Counted from the first letter of the stretch, positions 1 to 9,467 are shown. The stretch is 64,000 nt of DNA from Mucilaginibacter sp. (GCF_025362475.1 NZ_JANYGH010000048.1:62001-126000), one strand, 5' to 3'. Program-made: numbers and translations. The notes: generated by a model not told the origin, from the sequence alone.

Positions 1-1
1 A

Positions 2-1498
2 TTTGCGTTAACAGTAACACATCCGCAAGCGGGCAATATTGGCGGTGGGGGCTTTATGGTTTTCCGTTCAAAAAGCGGCAAAACAAATACCCTGGATTTT
101 AGGGAAAAAGGACCAGCTGGAGCAAGTGCCAATATGTACCTGGATTCTGCCGGGAATGTAATTCCTGATATGAGCCTGTATACACACCAGGCATCCGGCG
201 TTCCCGGTTCTGTTGATGGGATGGTTGAGGCACACCGTAAATATGGCAAGCTCAAATGGGCCGATCTTGTACAACCTGCTATTGAACTTGCCCGCAACGG
301 TTTTAAAATAACAAAACATTTAGCCAGCGACCTCAATCGCACCAAAGCCCAGTTCACAAAATTGAATCCCGGCAAAACCTATTTGATAAAAGATGGGGAT
401 TGGAACGAAGGCGACGTGTTAGTACAGGAGGATTTGGCCAAAACCTTTGAACTCATCCGCGATAAAGGCAGAGAGGGATTTTATGATGGTATAGTGGCCG
501 ATGAAATTGTTGCCGAAATGAAAAGCGGCAAAGGATTGATGACAAAGGAAGATCTCAAAAATTACCACTCTGTTTGGCGCAACGCTATTACGGGCAATTA
601 TAAAGGGTACAAGATAATTACAATGCCGCCGCCATCAAGCGGAGGCATAGCTTTGCTCCAATTGCTGCAATCTGTTGAAAAATATCCTTTAAAAAGGTGG
701 GGATACAACCAGGATTCAACCGTGCGATTGGTAGTTGAAGCCGAACGCCGGGTTTATGCAGATAGATCCAAATACCTTGGCGATCCTGATTTTTTTAAAG
801 TGCCGGTTGATAGCCTGCTGAAACCAGCTTATACCGCATCGCGTATGAGCAATTTTAGCTGGGATGCTGCCACACCAAGCACCAGTATACAGCCCGGCAC
901 CTTTGTAAGTTACGAAAGCGACCAAACAACACACTATTCTATTGTAGATAGGGATGGCAACGCGGTATCAATTACTACCACATTGAACGACAGCTTCGGT
1001 TCCAAAATTTTTGTTAAAGGCGCGGGTTTCCTGCTTAACAATGAAATGGACGACTTTAGCTCCAAACCGGGAGTACCCAATATGTACGGATTGATTGGAG
1101 GCAAGGCCAACAGCATCCAACCCGGTAAACGCATGCTATCATCCATGACACCAACCATTGTTGAAAAAGACGGAAAACTGTTTATGGTGGTTGGTACTCC
1201 CGGCGGCTCAACAATCATTACATCAGTTTTTCAAACCATACTTAATGTAATAGAGTTTAACCAAAGCATGCAACATGCTGTAACTTCAAAACGCTTCCAC
1301 TCACAATGGCTGCCCGATGAGGTAACGGTTGAAAAAGATGCTATTGATAGTGCCACCGTTACAAAACTCCAAGGTAAAGGCTACAAAATAACCACCCACG
1401 GGACCATAGGTCGGGTAGATGCCATTCTAAAAACCCAATGGGGTTATTACGAAGGCGGCGCCGATCCGCGAGGGGATGATACTAAACTGGGGTGGTAG
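2..1498 (+). CDS. ggt: Gamma-glutamyltransferase, 5' truncated by window edge
   Basis: The gene hydrolyses or transfers the gamma-glutamyl group of glutathione and related compounds, normally in the periplasm or outside the cell. The frame is open from base 2, and the residues before the first ATG (base 56) include the family signature HPQAGNIGGGGFMV, so that ATG is internal and the true start lies upstream of the window. The small-subunit nucleophile is the first Thr of TTHYSIVD, codon at about 926, preceded by the autocleavage junction. Downstream are the conserved NNEMDDF, MLSSMTPT and GTPGGS blocks. About 498 codons are visible of a usual 550-580, so only the signal peptide and the extreme N terminus are missing. 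It is followed by a small palindromic element and a separately promoted MarR gene. Family assignment is secure; substrate is inferred. Confidence 0.95.
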   Translation, partial: FALTVTHPQAGNIGGGGFMVFRSKSGKTNTLDFREKGPAGASANMYLDSAGNVIPDMSLYTHQASGVPGSVDGMVEAHRKYGKLKWADLVQPAIELARNGFKITKHLASDLNRTKAQFTKLNPGKTYLIKDGDWNEGDVLVQEDLAKTFELIRDKGREGFYDGIVADEIVAEMKSGKGLMTKEDLKNYHSVWRNAITGNYKGYKIITMPPPSSGGIALLQLLQSVEKYPLKRWGYNQDSTVRLVVEAERRVYADRSKYLGDPDFFKVPVDSLLKPAYTASRMSNFSWDAATPSTSIQPGTFVSYESDQTTHYSIVDRDGNAVSITTTLNDSFGSKIFVKGAGFLLNNEMDDFSSKPGVPNMYGLIGGKANSIQPGKRMLSSMTPTIVEKDGKLFMVVGTPGGSTIITSVFQTILNVIEFNQSMQHAVTSKRFHSQWLPDEVTVEKDAIDSATVTKLQGKGYKITTHGTIGRVDAILKTQWGYYEGGADPRGDDTKLGW

Positions 1499-1516
1499 TA
1501 AGGCGGTTAGCAGTCG

Positions 1517-1572
1517 GCAGTTTGCTTAACATCTGTTTTAATAAAAACCGCAAACTGGCAACGGCAAACTGC
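1517..1572. repeat. Intergenic palindromic word-repeat
   Basis: GCAGTTTGC at 1517-1525 is answered by GCAAACTGC at 1564-1572, with further partial copies (CCGCAAACTGGC, CGGCAAACTGC) between. The element sits just after the ggt stop and before the MarR promoter. It could fold into a weak hairpin and end ggt transcription, but there is no clear T-run. Confidence 0.5.
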
Positions 1573-1581
1573 AAACTTAAA

Positions 1582-1613
1582 TTTGTGTAATTAACAAGCA
1601 TTTCTTACGTTTG
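1582..1613 (+). promoter_or_regulatory. Bacteroidota-type promoter of the MarR gene
   Basis: A TTTG at 1582-1585 lies 20 bp upstream of TACGTTTG at 1606-1613, matching the -33 TTTG and -7 TAnnTTTG arrangement of the Bacteroidota primary sigma factor. The start codon at 1620 follows only 6 bases later, so the transcript should have almost no leader. The in-frame TTG at 1611 lies inside the -7 box, which argues against it as the start. Confidence 0.65.
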
Positions 1614-1619
1614 GTATGC

Positions 1620-2072
1620 ATGCATAATAGTGTAAAACACCAGGAAACCATTGATTATTTTTTAAAAATTGTGTGGCAAACCGTTGCCAACAGGTACAAC
1701 CAGTTGGTTACTGAGTTTGGCATCACGCAGTCTATAGGCTACCTGTTAATCAATATCGACGAAAAGGAAGGCACCACTGTATCCCAGGCGGCCGCATTAT
1801 TAGGGCTTAAATCAACCAGTTTATCAAGAATGCTTAGTCAGCTGGAAAAAACAGGACTAATCTATCGGGAATCTAACCAGGGCGATAAACGTTCGGTAAA
1901 GATTTATCTGACAGATGTGGGCAAAGAAAAACGGCACCAGGCACGCGTGGTTGTAAAACAATTTAATAACTACCTTGATGCCCACATCAGCCCGGCAGAT
2001 AAAGAATACCTTACCGAAATGCTTAAAAAAATAAATAAGCTTACTGTTAACTACAAACCTAATAGTCAATAA
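1620..2072 (+). CDS. MarR family transcriptional regulator
   Basis: This is a 150-residue winged-helix regulator of the MarR type, normally a dimer that binds a palindrome and is released by a ligand or an oxidant. The N-terminal helices are followed by the helix-turn-helix (TVSQAAALLGLKSTSLSRMLSQLEKTGLI) and the wing with the family's D-R pair (NQGDKRSVKIYLTDVG). The ATG at 1620 is chosen because the alternative TTG at 1611 overlaps the -7 promoter element. There is no cysteine, so direct thiol sensing is unlikely. It stands alone between ggt and the FKBP lipoproteins, so its target is not evident from context; autoregulation is likely. Confidence 0.88.
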   Translation: MHNSVKHQETIDYFLKIVWQTVANRYNQLVTEFGITQSIGYLLINIDEKEGTTVSQAAALLGLKSTSLSRMLSQLEKTGLIYRESNQGDKRSVKIYLTDVGKEKRHQARVVVKQFNNYLDAHISPADKEYLTEMLKKINKLTVNYKPNSQ

Positions 2073-2306
2073 GCATTACAAGAGCTTTTATTGTAAAAAC
2101 ACTTTGCCGTAAACCAGTAATAGTGCGGCCAGAAAAACTAACGGACGTACAGCCATAAACCGAAGTAATTTTCTTTAAAATGATTCGTTTAGTTTGAAAT
2201 AAAGCTCTTAACTACACTTATTTAATGCTGTGCGGATTATTAATTGTTAAAAAATGTTAAGCTGCCGTTTTTCTATTATAAAAGAATAAATTTGCCTTTT
2301 GAAAAA

Positions 2307-2804
2307 ATGAACAGGTTACTTGTTTTACTATTGGTATTGATGGCGGGATTGGGCGCATGTAAAAAATCTGCCGATCCTATGGTACAGTATAAAATTCAAG
2401 CGGCAATTGATGATAAAATAATCAGCGATTACCTGGCAAAGCATCCGGAAGACAGCGCTAAACGTGTGGACACATCAGGAGTGTTTTACATTATAAAAAA
2501 GGGCGAAGAAGGTTCAGGAAATGACCTGTTTACCAGTTCAACAACTGTAACAGTGGGCTTTACAGGGCAACGGTTGGCTGATGGTGTTGTGTTTGCGCAA
2601 ACTACCAATTTTCACCCGTCCTATACATTAGGAAGTGTGATAAGAGGTTGGCAGTTGGGTATACCACAGATAAAGAAAGGTGGCAAAATAAGGTTGCTTA
2701 TTCCGTCAAGATATGCTTACGGGCCATATCCGCAGGATTCGGTACATTTGCCCGCTAATTCGGTACTTGATTTTCGTATACAGCTATATAACATAACTAA
2801 TTAG
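2307..2804 (+). CDS. FKBP-type peptidyl-prolyl isomerase lipoprotein
   Basis: A 165-residue lipoprotein. The signal peptide ends in the lipobox LGAC, so the mature protein should be lipid-anchored in the envelope. The C-terminal domain of about 100 residues is FKBP-like (TVTVGFTGQRLADGVVF, GSVIRGWQLGIPQIKKGG, LIPSRYAYG, NSVLDFRIQLYNI) and would catalyse proline isomerisation during folding of exported proteins. ATG 2307 is preferred over an in-frame TTG at 2244 because only the shorter form begins with a proper signal peptide. It lies 61 bp before a second FKBP lipoprotein on the same strand, probably one transcript. Confidence 0.88.
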   Translation: MNRLLVLLLVLMAGLGACKKSADPMVQYKIQAAIDDKIISDYLAKHPEDSAKRVDTSGVFYIIKKGEEGSGNDLFTSSTTVTVGFTGQRLADGVVFAQTTNFHPSYTLGSVIRGWQLGIPQIKKGGKIRLLIPSRYAYGPYPQDSVHLPANSVLDFRIQLYNITN

Positions 2805-2865
2805 ACAAAAGAATAAAGGTAAAGGGCCACAATGATTAGCTGTTTACTGTTAACAAACAATATAA

Positions 2866-3801
2866 ATGAAGAAAATTACTTTTACGCTATTATTACTTGC
2901 CACAATAGGTTTTATATCTTGCCGCAAAACAGCCAACGATCCTAATATTACACAAGTCGACGAAACCAATATTCAAAACTATATTAAAGCCAATGGGCTC
3001 ACAGCTATGAAACGTGATACTACTGATCATGATACCAGCGGCATTTATTACCAGATTCTTTCGCAGGGATCAACTGCGGGTCTGCCATTGGACTATTCAG
3101 ATACAGTGAAGTTTGTTTTTACCTTAAAATCATTCGACGGAAAATACAACTCACTTGATTCGCTGACCAATAACCATTACGATGGTTTTTTAGGCCACAT
3201 AAGTCAAAGTGCGCTTCCAAAAGGTTTGCAGATTGCTATTCATAACCTCATTAAATATAAAGGAACAAGAGCAAGGGTATTAATACCTTCGCGCCTGGCC
3301 TATGGAATAAACGGCTATGGAACGGGCAGTGCAAGTAACGTTAATACCCGTATTGCAGGTAACCAGTGCCTTGATTATTATCTTAACGTATATACCGATC
3401 AAAACAAGTATGATGACCAGGTTATAAATAACTACAAGGCTGCCAATGGCTTAACTGGTTTTGTTAAGGCACCAGGTGGTTATTATTATAAAGTAACAAC
3501 TCCTGGTACAGGCGCAAATGCCATAGGTCAATATTCAGCCTTTACCACAACTTACTCGGGCAAATTTTTAACCGGAACAGAATTTGACTCCAACACAACT
3601 GGTGCAACATTTGACCTTTCGGGCAATAGTGGAAGCATACCTGTAACAGGTGTGGCAGAGGGCTTACAAGGTTATACTACAGGCGCCGCAGTTACACTAC
3701 TATTACCTTCAAGATATGCCTATGGAAGAGCGGGTACTACCGGTATAGCCGGGAATACTAACTTACGTTTCGACTTTACAATAGTTACCGTGACTAATTA
3801 A
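2866..3801 (+). CDS. Tandem-domain FKBP-like lipoprotein
   Basis: A 311-residue lipoprotein with signal peptide and lipobox FISC. It carries two FKBP-like modules: the first ends around VLIPSRLAYGINGYG near residue 150, the second around LLPSRYAYGRAGTTG near residue 290. The second retains the typical FGLxGxxIPVxGVxEGLQG-like region (GNSGSIPVTGVAEGLQGYT). The first module is more diverged and may have lost isomerase activity, acting as a chaperone-like domain; this is inference. With the preceding gene it makes three FKBP modules encoded in a row. Its stop codon directly abuts the stop codon of the convergent photolyase gene, with no intergenic base. Confidence 0.85.
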   Translation: MKKITFTLLLLATIGFISCRKTANDPNITQVDETNIQNYIKANGLTAMKRDTTDHDTSGIYYQILSQGSTAGLPLDYSDTVKFVFTLKSFDGKYNSLDSLTNNHYDGFLGHISQSALPKGLQIAIHNLIKYKGTRARVLIPSRLAYGINGYGTGSASNVNTRIAGNQCLDYYLNVYTDQNKYDDQVINNYKAANGLTGFVKAPGGYYYKVTTPGTGANAIGQYSAFTTTYSGKFLTGTEFDSNTTGATFDLSGNSGSIPVTGVAEGLQGYTTGAAVTLLLPSRYAYGRAGTTGIAGNTNLRFDFTIVTVTN

Positions 3802-5115
3802 TTATTTAGCTAAAGCCTCTTTAAATACTTTTAAACAACGCTCGCGTGCAAAAGCGTGATCAATAATGGGTTTCGGATATGTGCTAAAGTCAGCATATTC
3901 CGGAACCCATTTTTTTATGTATTTCAATTCCGGGTCAAACTTTTTTGTTTGAGATTCAGGATTAAATATCCTGAAATACGGTGCAGCATCTGTACCCGAG
4001 CCTGCAGCCCATTGCCAGCCGCCAACATTGCTGGCCATTTCATAATCAAGCAGCTTACGGGCAAAATAATGTTCGCCCCAGCGCCAGTCTATCAATAAAT
4101 CTTTACTTAAAAAGCTGGCCACTATCATGCGTACACGGTTGTGCATAAAGCCTGTGGCATTCAGTTCGCGCATGCCTGCGTCAATTATCGGGTAACCGGT
4201 CTGCCCATCGCACCAGGCCTTAAATTGCGCTTCATCATTAACCCATCTAATGCGGTCATACTCCGGGCGAAAAGCATGATCCATCGTGTGCGGGAAATGG
4301 TACAAAATCATCATATAAAACTCGCGCCATATCAATTCATTAAGCCACGTTTTACTACTATAACCATATGCCGTTTTTGCCAGCTCCCTGATGCTTATGG
4401 TACCAAAACGTAAATGCATTCCAATATGTGATGTGCCTTTAATAGCGGGAAAATTACGCTTCTCCGCATAATCGCTGATAACGTCCTCATACTCCTTACC
4501 AGGCAAGGGAAGGGTGCTTTTTTCAAAACCCATTTCTTTTAATGAAGGTATTGCCAAAGGCTGGGTCTTAACCAAGTTGGTTAAATACTTTAGGGTAGGA
4601 TAAGGTTTAAGATGAAATGGCTTAAGTGCTGCATACCATTTGCGCTGATATGGGGTATAAACAGTGTAAGGTTTGCCATCATCTTTGGTTACCTCATCTT
4701 TTTCAAATATTACCTGGTCTTTAAAGGTTTTGAAATCGATATTGTGCTTTTTCAGCCTCTCTCCTACAGCATCATCGCGCCTGGTAGCGTAGGGTTCATA
4801 ATCATGATTGGCATACACCGATGCAATATTATGTTCCTTGATTATTTTATCCCAGGCATGATCGGCCTTATCATAAATCACCAATAGACTGCTTCCATGT
4901 TTTTGGAGTTCTGCATGCAGCTCTTGAATAGCATCATAAATAAAAGTGACACGGGCATCATCCTTGTCTTCCAGCTTATCTAATATCTCCTTATCAAAAA
5001 TAAACAAAGGCAAAACAGGGTTGCCACTTTTCAAGGCGTGATATAAACCCGCATTGTCATTTAAACGCAGGTCGCGGCGAAACCAGAAGATCGTTATCGG
5101 GGTATTTTTATCCAT
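3802..5115 (-). CDS. phrB: Deoxyribodipyrimidine photolyase (cryptochrome/photolyase family)
   Basis: A 437-residue class I photolyase-type protein that would repair cyclobutane pyrimidine dimers using light. The N-terminal antenna domain begins with the typical IFWFRRDLRLNDN. The FAD-binding domain carries WREFYMM, the GYPIIDAGMRELNATGFMHNR block, DWRWGEHYFARKLLDYEMASN and the WQWAAGSGTDAAPYFRIFNP signature. The length is normal for a CPD photolyase, and the presence of WQWAAGSGTD separates it from the DASH-type paralogue at 16812-18125. Its start overlaps the end of the TIGR01777 gene by 8 bases, indicating translational coupling in one minus-strand operon. Confidence 0.93.
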   Translation of the reverse strand: MDKNTPITIFWFRRDLRLNDNAGLYHALKSGNPVLPLFIFDKEILDKLEDKDDARVTFIYDAIQELHAELQKHGSSLLVIYDKADHAWDKIIKEHNIASVYANHDYEPYATRRDDAVGERLKKHNIDFKTFKDQVIFEKDEVTKDDGKPYTVYTPYQRKWYAALKPFHLKPYPTLKYLTNLVKTQPLAIPSLKEMGFEKSTLPLPGKEYEDVISDYAEKRNFPAIKGTSHIGMHLRFGTISIRELAKTAYGYSSKTWLNELIWREFYMMILYHFPHTMDHAFRPEYDRIRWVNDEAQFKAWCDGQTGYPIIDAGMRELNATGFMHNRVRMIVASFLSKDLLIDWRWGEHYFARKLLDYEMASNVGGWQWAAGSGTDAAPYFRIFNPESQTKKFDPELKYIKKWVPEYADFSTYPKPIIDHAFARERCLKVFKEALAK

Positions 5116-6007
5116 ATATTTCTTTCAATGCGGCTGTCACCTCAGTATACTTAAAACTGAAGCCTGCATCTTTAATTTTTTGATCAGATACTTTAGTGCT
5201 TCCCAAAACCAGGCTACTGATTTCGCCCAGCAATAATTTCAGCACAAATGCAGGCACATTTGGCGCCCACATAGGTTTATGCAATTGTTTAGCTACTGCC
5301 TTTGTCATTTGGGCATTGGTTACCGGGTTAGGTGCCACCATATTAAAAACCCCTTTCAGCCCTTTGTTTTCTATGGCAAACAGGTACATATCAACTACAT
5401 CCTGCCAGTGGATCCAGGGAATCCATTGTTTACCATTGCCTATTGGCGAACCTACAAAAAGCTTTACGGGTAAGGCCAGCGCAGGCAATGCTCCCGCTTC
5501 TTTATCCAGCACCACACCAGTGCGGAATTTTACTATGCGCAAACCCAGCTTTTCACCTTCATCAACTGCGGCCTCCCAATCAATACAGCATTGCGATATA
5601 AAATCACTAACCGGCGGGCTGGTTTCTGTCAGTAATTCATCTCCCCTATCACTATAATACCCAATACCCGAGGCAGAGATAACCGAAGTAACTTTGTTAG
5701 CCCGGGTTTTAAGCAGGCTATATAACAGGGCAATTGATTTGGTGCGACTTTCTATTATTTCTTTTTTACGATCTTCCGTCCAGCGTTTATCTGCAATGCC
5801 GGCCCCCGCCAAATGAATAATTGTATCTACACCATCAATGCAATGTTCATCAATAGTGCCATTATTCACGTTCCATATAAAGGTTTTAATATCTATGTCT
5901 TTAGCAGGGTTCCGGCTCAAAAAACTTACGGAATAGCCTTTCGCCAGCAATAGCTTACTAAGCCGCTTACCTAAACCGCCAGAACCACCTGTTATCAATA
6001 TGTTCAT
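5108..6007 (-). CDS. TIGR01777 family NAD(P)-dependent epimerase/dehydratase-like protein
   Basis: A 299-residue atypical SDR of the YfcH/TIGR01777 family. It has the N-terminal Rossmann motif ITGGSGGLGKRL, the HLAGAGIADKRWTE block, SASGIGYYSDRGD, and the C-terminal DUF1731-like region (PMWAPNVPAFVLKLLLGE). The substrate of this family is unknown. The ATG at 6007 is chosen; the longer reading would begin at a TTG at 6025 with poor start context. It overlaps phrB by 8 bases. Pairing of this family with photolyases is common in light- or stress-induced bacterial clusters, suggesting a shared regulon; this is inference from context. Confidence 0.88.
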   Translation of the reverse strand: MNILITGGSGGLGKRLSKLLLAKGYSVSFLSRNPAKDIDIKTFIWNVNNGTIDEHCIDGVDTIIHLAGAGIADKRWTEDRKKEIIESRTKSIALLYSLLKTRANKVTSVISASGIGYYSDRGDELLTETSPPVSDFISQCCIDWEAAVDEGEKLGLRIVKFRTGVVLDKEAGALPALALPVKLFVGSPIGNGKQWIPWIHWQDVVDMYLFAIENKGLKGVFNMVAPNPVTNAQMTKAVAKQLHKPMWAPNVPAFVLKLLLGEISSLVLGSTKVSDQKIKDAGFSFKYTEVTAALKEIYG

Positions 6008-6090
6008 CTTGTTGTTATTTGTCAAGGTTTTTTGTTTTCATGTTATTGGATCGTCGCAAAGCGAGGAGTTAAGAGCCATAAAACAAATGG

Positions 6091-7536
6091 CTAAACTCCC
6101 TCCCCGTAATGTATAATTTCTTTTGCCATGCCATTAAAAATAAACAGGTGGAAAGGCCACATAGCATACCAGTACAACCGCCCCCACAAACCGCTGGGCC
6201 TAAAAGTAGCAACCTGGCTCAGGTTTTTATTACCGTTACGTTCAATTATTTTAAATTCCAACCAAGCTTCGCCTGGCAGCTTCATTTCGGCATATAATAG
6301 CAGGCGCTTATTTTCTTTATCGGCCAGTAAAACACGCCAAAAATCTATGACATCGCCAGGAGCTATATTGATGTTGCTGGTGCGCCCCCTGCGTATGCCT
6401 ACACCTCCAAATAACTTATCAATAAAACCGCGGATGTTCCAGATCCAGTCCCAGTAATACCACCCCCGATTGCCACCTATCGACATAAAATTGGTGAACA
6501 CATCTGCGCTTTCGCGCTCAAAAGGCATTTTAACTTTATACTGCAGCGTACCATTCTGTGGTACTTTTATCTGGTCCATAAAACCCGAATGGAGATAGCC
6601 CATATTCAGGGCGTCCTTCCAGCTGGATACAATAGAGTTCTGCTCTATCTTAACAAAGGCCAGGTTAAGTGCTTCCTCATATGTTAAGCATTTTCTCAGC
6701 ACTATATCATCTATGCTATGATCCTGCATAATGGTTTCGTTCTTCATGCTGTTCACCAGGCTTTGCGCTAAGGTATAACTGGTTGAAGTAACAAAGTAAA
6801 GCCAGTAGGAAGAAATTTTAGGCGATAGGAACGGAATGATAAAAATATGCCTTTTCAGCTTACGCACTTTGGCATAAACAAGCATCATATCCTTGAATGA
6901 TAAAATATCCGGTCCACCTATATCAAAGGTTTTCTTAAACGTTTTTTCGTTGAGCATCACACTTACCAGGTAACCCAGCACATCGCGGATGGCTATAGGC
7001 TGACAGCGGGTGTTTACCCAGCGGGGCACGGTCATGACAGGTAGTTTTTCGGTAAGATCACGAATGATCTCAAACGAAGCGCTTCCGGAACCGATAATAA
7101 TAGCCGCCCTTAACACAGTAAGCGCCGATTTACCTTCCTTTAAAACATCCTCTACATGCCTGCGCGATTCGAGATGTTTGGAGAGATTATTATCATTGGT
7201 GATACCGCTTAAAAATATCGTTTGCCTGCAGCTGGTTTTATCAAGCGCATGAATAAAATTATATGCTGATAAAGCCTCCAACGCCGCAAAATCCTGCGCC
7301 TGCGACATAGAATGCACCAGGTAATAAGCGGCATCAATATCTTCAGGAAAGGCTTCAATACTCGATTCCTTAAGCAGATCTCCCGTTGTAAGTGTTACTT
7401 GCTTACTAAAGTCGCTATGTTCATGAAAACGCCGTTTATCACGCACAAGGCAAACTACGTCATAGCCTTTCTCCAACAAAACCGGGATAAGCCTTGTACC
7501 TATGTAACCGTTAGCCCCCGCAAGTAATACCTTCAT
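6091..7536 (-). CDS. SDR family NAD(P)-binding protein with C-terminal DUF2867 domain
   Basis: A 481-residue fusion. Residues 1 to about 290 are an NAD(P)-binding Rossmann domain (VLLAGANGYIGTRLIPVLLEKGY, YYLVHSM, LRAAIIIGSGSASFEII). Residues about 320-475 form a DUF2867-like START/SRPBCC-type domain (FMSIGGNRGWYYWDWIWNIRG, GDVIDFWRVL, LPGEAWLEF, RPSGLWGRLYWYAMWPFH). Family members are full-length two-domain proteins of about this size. The reaction is unknown. It lies 83 bp upstream of the epimerase-photolyase pair on the same strand and is probably part of that group. Confidence 0.85.
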   Translation of the reverse strand: MKVLLAGANGYIGTRLIPVLLEKGYDVVCLVRDKRRFHEHSDFSKQVTLTTGDLLKESSIEAFPEDIDAAYYLVHSMSQAQDFAALEALSAYNFIHALDKTSCRQTIFLSGITNDNNLSKHLESRRHVEDVLKEGKSALTVLRAAIIIGSGSASFEIIRDLTEKLPVMTVPRWVNTRCQPIAIRDVLGYLVSVMLNEKTFKKTFDIGGPDILSFKDMMLVYAKVRKLKRHIFIIPFLSPKISSYWLYFVTSTSYTLAQSLVNSMKNETIMQDHSIDDIVLRKCLTYEEALNLAFVKIEQNSIVSSWKDALNMGYLHSGFMDQIKVPQNGTLQYKVKMPFERESADVFTNFMSIGGNRGWYYWDWIWNIRGFIDKLFGGVGIRRGRTSNINIAPGDVIDFWRVLLADKENKRLLLYAEMKLPGEAWLEFKIIERNGNKNLSQVATFRPSGLWGRLYWYAMWPFHLFIFNGMAKEIIHYGEGV

Positions 7537-7595
7537 GTTATGTGCAACAACAAAGCAGGCAGGCTGTTTTAAATTGCGTGTTTACCCGGTACTTA

Positions 7596-7910
7596 TTAAA
7601 TATTTACGCTATCAACCACTACGACTTTACTGCAAAGTGGCTTTGCATATTGCTCGGCAAAAATAATATGGGTAGGATCTACCTGGTAGGCCTCCTGTAA
7701 CTCTGGCGAATCAAACAAAAGCAACAAGGATACATCATAAGAGCGGTCAATCACATCGCGGTTGGTATCGGCAGGCACGCCAATATGAAAATCACGGATG
7801 TGGGCGATAGGTTTCAGAATGTTTAGCCCCTCAATCAATTTATCCTTATCCGCTTTATTGGTAAGCCAAAAATGTACGTGGTGAACGAAGGTGTTTGCGA
7901 GTAATGGCAT
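7596..7910 (-). CDS. Dabb family (stress-responsive alpha/beta barrel) protein
   Basis: A 104-residue ferredoxin-like alpha/beta barrel protein: FVHHVHFWL at the N terminus, the central VIDRSYDVSLLLLFDSPELQEAYQ and the HIIFAEQYAKPLCSKVVVVD end are typical of the Dabb domain. Such proteins are small dimers often induced by stress; the substrate, if any, is unknown. It is placed upstream of the SDR/DUF2867 gene with 59 bp between, likely co-transcribed. Confidence 0.85.
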   Translation of the reverse strand: MPLLANTFVHHVHFWLTNKADKDKLIEGLNILKPIAHIRDFHIGVPADTNRDVIDRSYDVSLLLLFDSPELQEAYQVDPTHIIFAEQYAKPLCSKVVVVDSVNI

Positions 7911-8015
7911 ATGTATATTTTATATGTGGCTGAGGAAATTCAAATATAAATAAAACTTCAAATCAAAAGCTCTGTCGTCAGGAGAATGGTGTTACTCCGA
8001 CAAAACGTTTAAGTC

Positions 8016-8048
8016 AAACTTACGAAGTTTTGAAAACTTCGTAAGTTT
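8016..8048. terminator. Perfect 15-bp hairpin downstream of the ABC1 kinase gene
   Basis: AAACTTACGAAGTTT (8016-8030) and its exact complement (8034-8048) enclose a 3-base loop. It lies 52 bp beyond the stop of the ABC1 kinase gene and upstream of the Dabb gene. There is no strong T-run on either side, so it may be a dispersed palindrome serving as a 3' end stabiliser and not a classical terminator. Confidence 0.55.
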
Positions 8049-8099
8049 CTATGCACACGCAAATCAAAAGTGATCTTTTTTGAAATGGGTTGGATGAGC

Positions 8100-9467
8100 T
8101 CAATATTCCAATACCACATGCGGTTTAAAGGTATCCGTTTTAACTTCGGCCTTTAGTTCATGTAAAATATTATACAAGCCGAAATTGGTGCGGTTAACAT
8201 AAATAAAATGCTTAACTCCACGGGCCTGTTTAAATTCGGGCATTTTGGAAAGGCGTTCGCCAAAAGCAAATAGCTTGTCAAAAAACTCGGTTTGGCTAAA
8301 GTCGAAATGATCATCAATGTAAGGCATGGCAAATAAGCTGATCATCTCCTTAAATTGCGTATAATAAAACTCAATTTGTGCCGGGGTATCATCCTTGCGG
8401 ATCATATCCAATAACCGGAAAGCCTTGATGGTTTCCTCTTTATTATCGAGCAGGTTAGTTGATGTAAGCGAGAAGAAGGGATAATAAAAATCCTCCGGCA
8501 TCTCTTTAATACAGCCAAAATCAATAACGCCAAGCTTACCTTCCGGGGTGATCATGAAGTTACCGGGATGCGGATCGGCATGTACTGCACGCAGTTCGTG
8601 CTGCTGAAAATTATAAAAATCCCAAAGGGCCTGCCCTATCTGATTCCGCAGTTCCTGTGATGGATTGGTAGCCAAAAATTCTTTCAGGTGCTTTCCTTCC
8701 AGCCAATCCATAGTAATGATGCGCTTGCTGGATAATTCGGGATAGTATTTAGGAAACACTACATTATCCAGGTTGGCGCAGGCGGTAGAAAACTCGATAG
8801 AGCGGCGCACTTCCAGCTCATAATCAGTCTCTTCCAGCAGGCGTTCTTCTACCTCGCTCATGTAAACATTCAATTCCTTTTCGCTCATGCCCAGCATACG
8901 GAAAGCAAAAGGCTTAATCAGCTTAAGGTCGGATGATATAGAATCACCCACACCGGGGTATTGGATTTTCACAGCCAGCTTTTTGCCATCCAGTTCGGCC
9001 TGGTGAACCTGGCCTATTGATGCGGCATTGGTCGATCGGATATTGAACTTATCATAGATCTTGTCGGGATTTTTGCCAAAATACTTTTTAAACGTTTGTA
9101 CAATAAGCGGTCCCGAAAGCGGTGGCGCATTGTATTGCGATTGCGTGAATTTATCTACATAAGCCTGCGGCAGCAGGTTTTTATCCATGCTGAGCATTTG
9201 GGCAACCTTAAGCGCGCTGCCCTTAAGTTCACTTAGCGACTGGTAGATATCGGCAGCATTATCCTCGTTCAGCTGGGACTTATCCATATCTGGATTGAAC
9301 AGCTTTTTTGAATAATGCTTTATATAATTGCCTCCTATTTTAAAACCCGTTTTTACAAACTTGGCGGAGCGCTCAGTTTTGGTGGTTGGCATGCTGCTTT
9401 GTTCGGGAGCAGCGCCCTGTAAATCTCCTCCATCAGCCGACGGAAGATCTTTTTTGTTATCTGTCAT
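8100..9467 (-). CDS. ABC1/ADCK/UbiB-family atypical kinase
   Basis: A 455-residue UbiB-type protein-kinase-like protein. The family hallmarks are present: the KxGQ-like element (ELKGSALKVAQMLSMD, near residue 85), the A-rich loop (TNAASIGQVHQAEL), the VKIQYPG lysine, the catalytic HADPHPGNF loop and the IDFGC metal-binding motif. Members act as ATPases in quinone or isoprenoid lipid metabolism; a kinase substrate is not known. There is no clear transmembrane segment. The first 35 residues are polar and probably disordered. The gene lies 27 bp downstream of a TetR-like gene, and the two look co-transcribed. Confidence 0.9.
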   Translation of the reverse strand: MTDNKKDLPSADGGDLQGAAPEQSSMPTTKTERSAKFVKTGFKIGGNYIKHYSKKLFNPDMDKSQLNEDNAADIYQSLSELKGSALKVAQMLSMDKNLLPQAYVDKFTQSQYNAPPLSGPLIVQTFKKYFGKNPDKIYDKFNIRSTNAASIGQVHQAELDGKKLAVKIQYPGVGDSISSDLKLIKPFAFRMLGMSEKELNVYMSEVEERLLEETDYELEVRRSIEFSTACANLDNVVFPKYYPELSSKRIITMDWLEGKHLKEFLATNPSQELRNQIGQALWDFYNFQQHELRAVHADPHPGNFMITPEGKLGVIDFGCIKEMPEDFYYPFFSLTSTNLLDNKEETIKAFRLLDMIRKDDTPAQIEFYYTQFKEMISLFAMPYIDDHFDFSQTEFFDKLFAFGERLSKMPEFKQARGVKHFIYVNRTNFGLYNILHELKAEVKTDTFKPHVVLEY

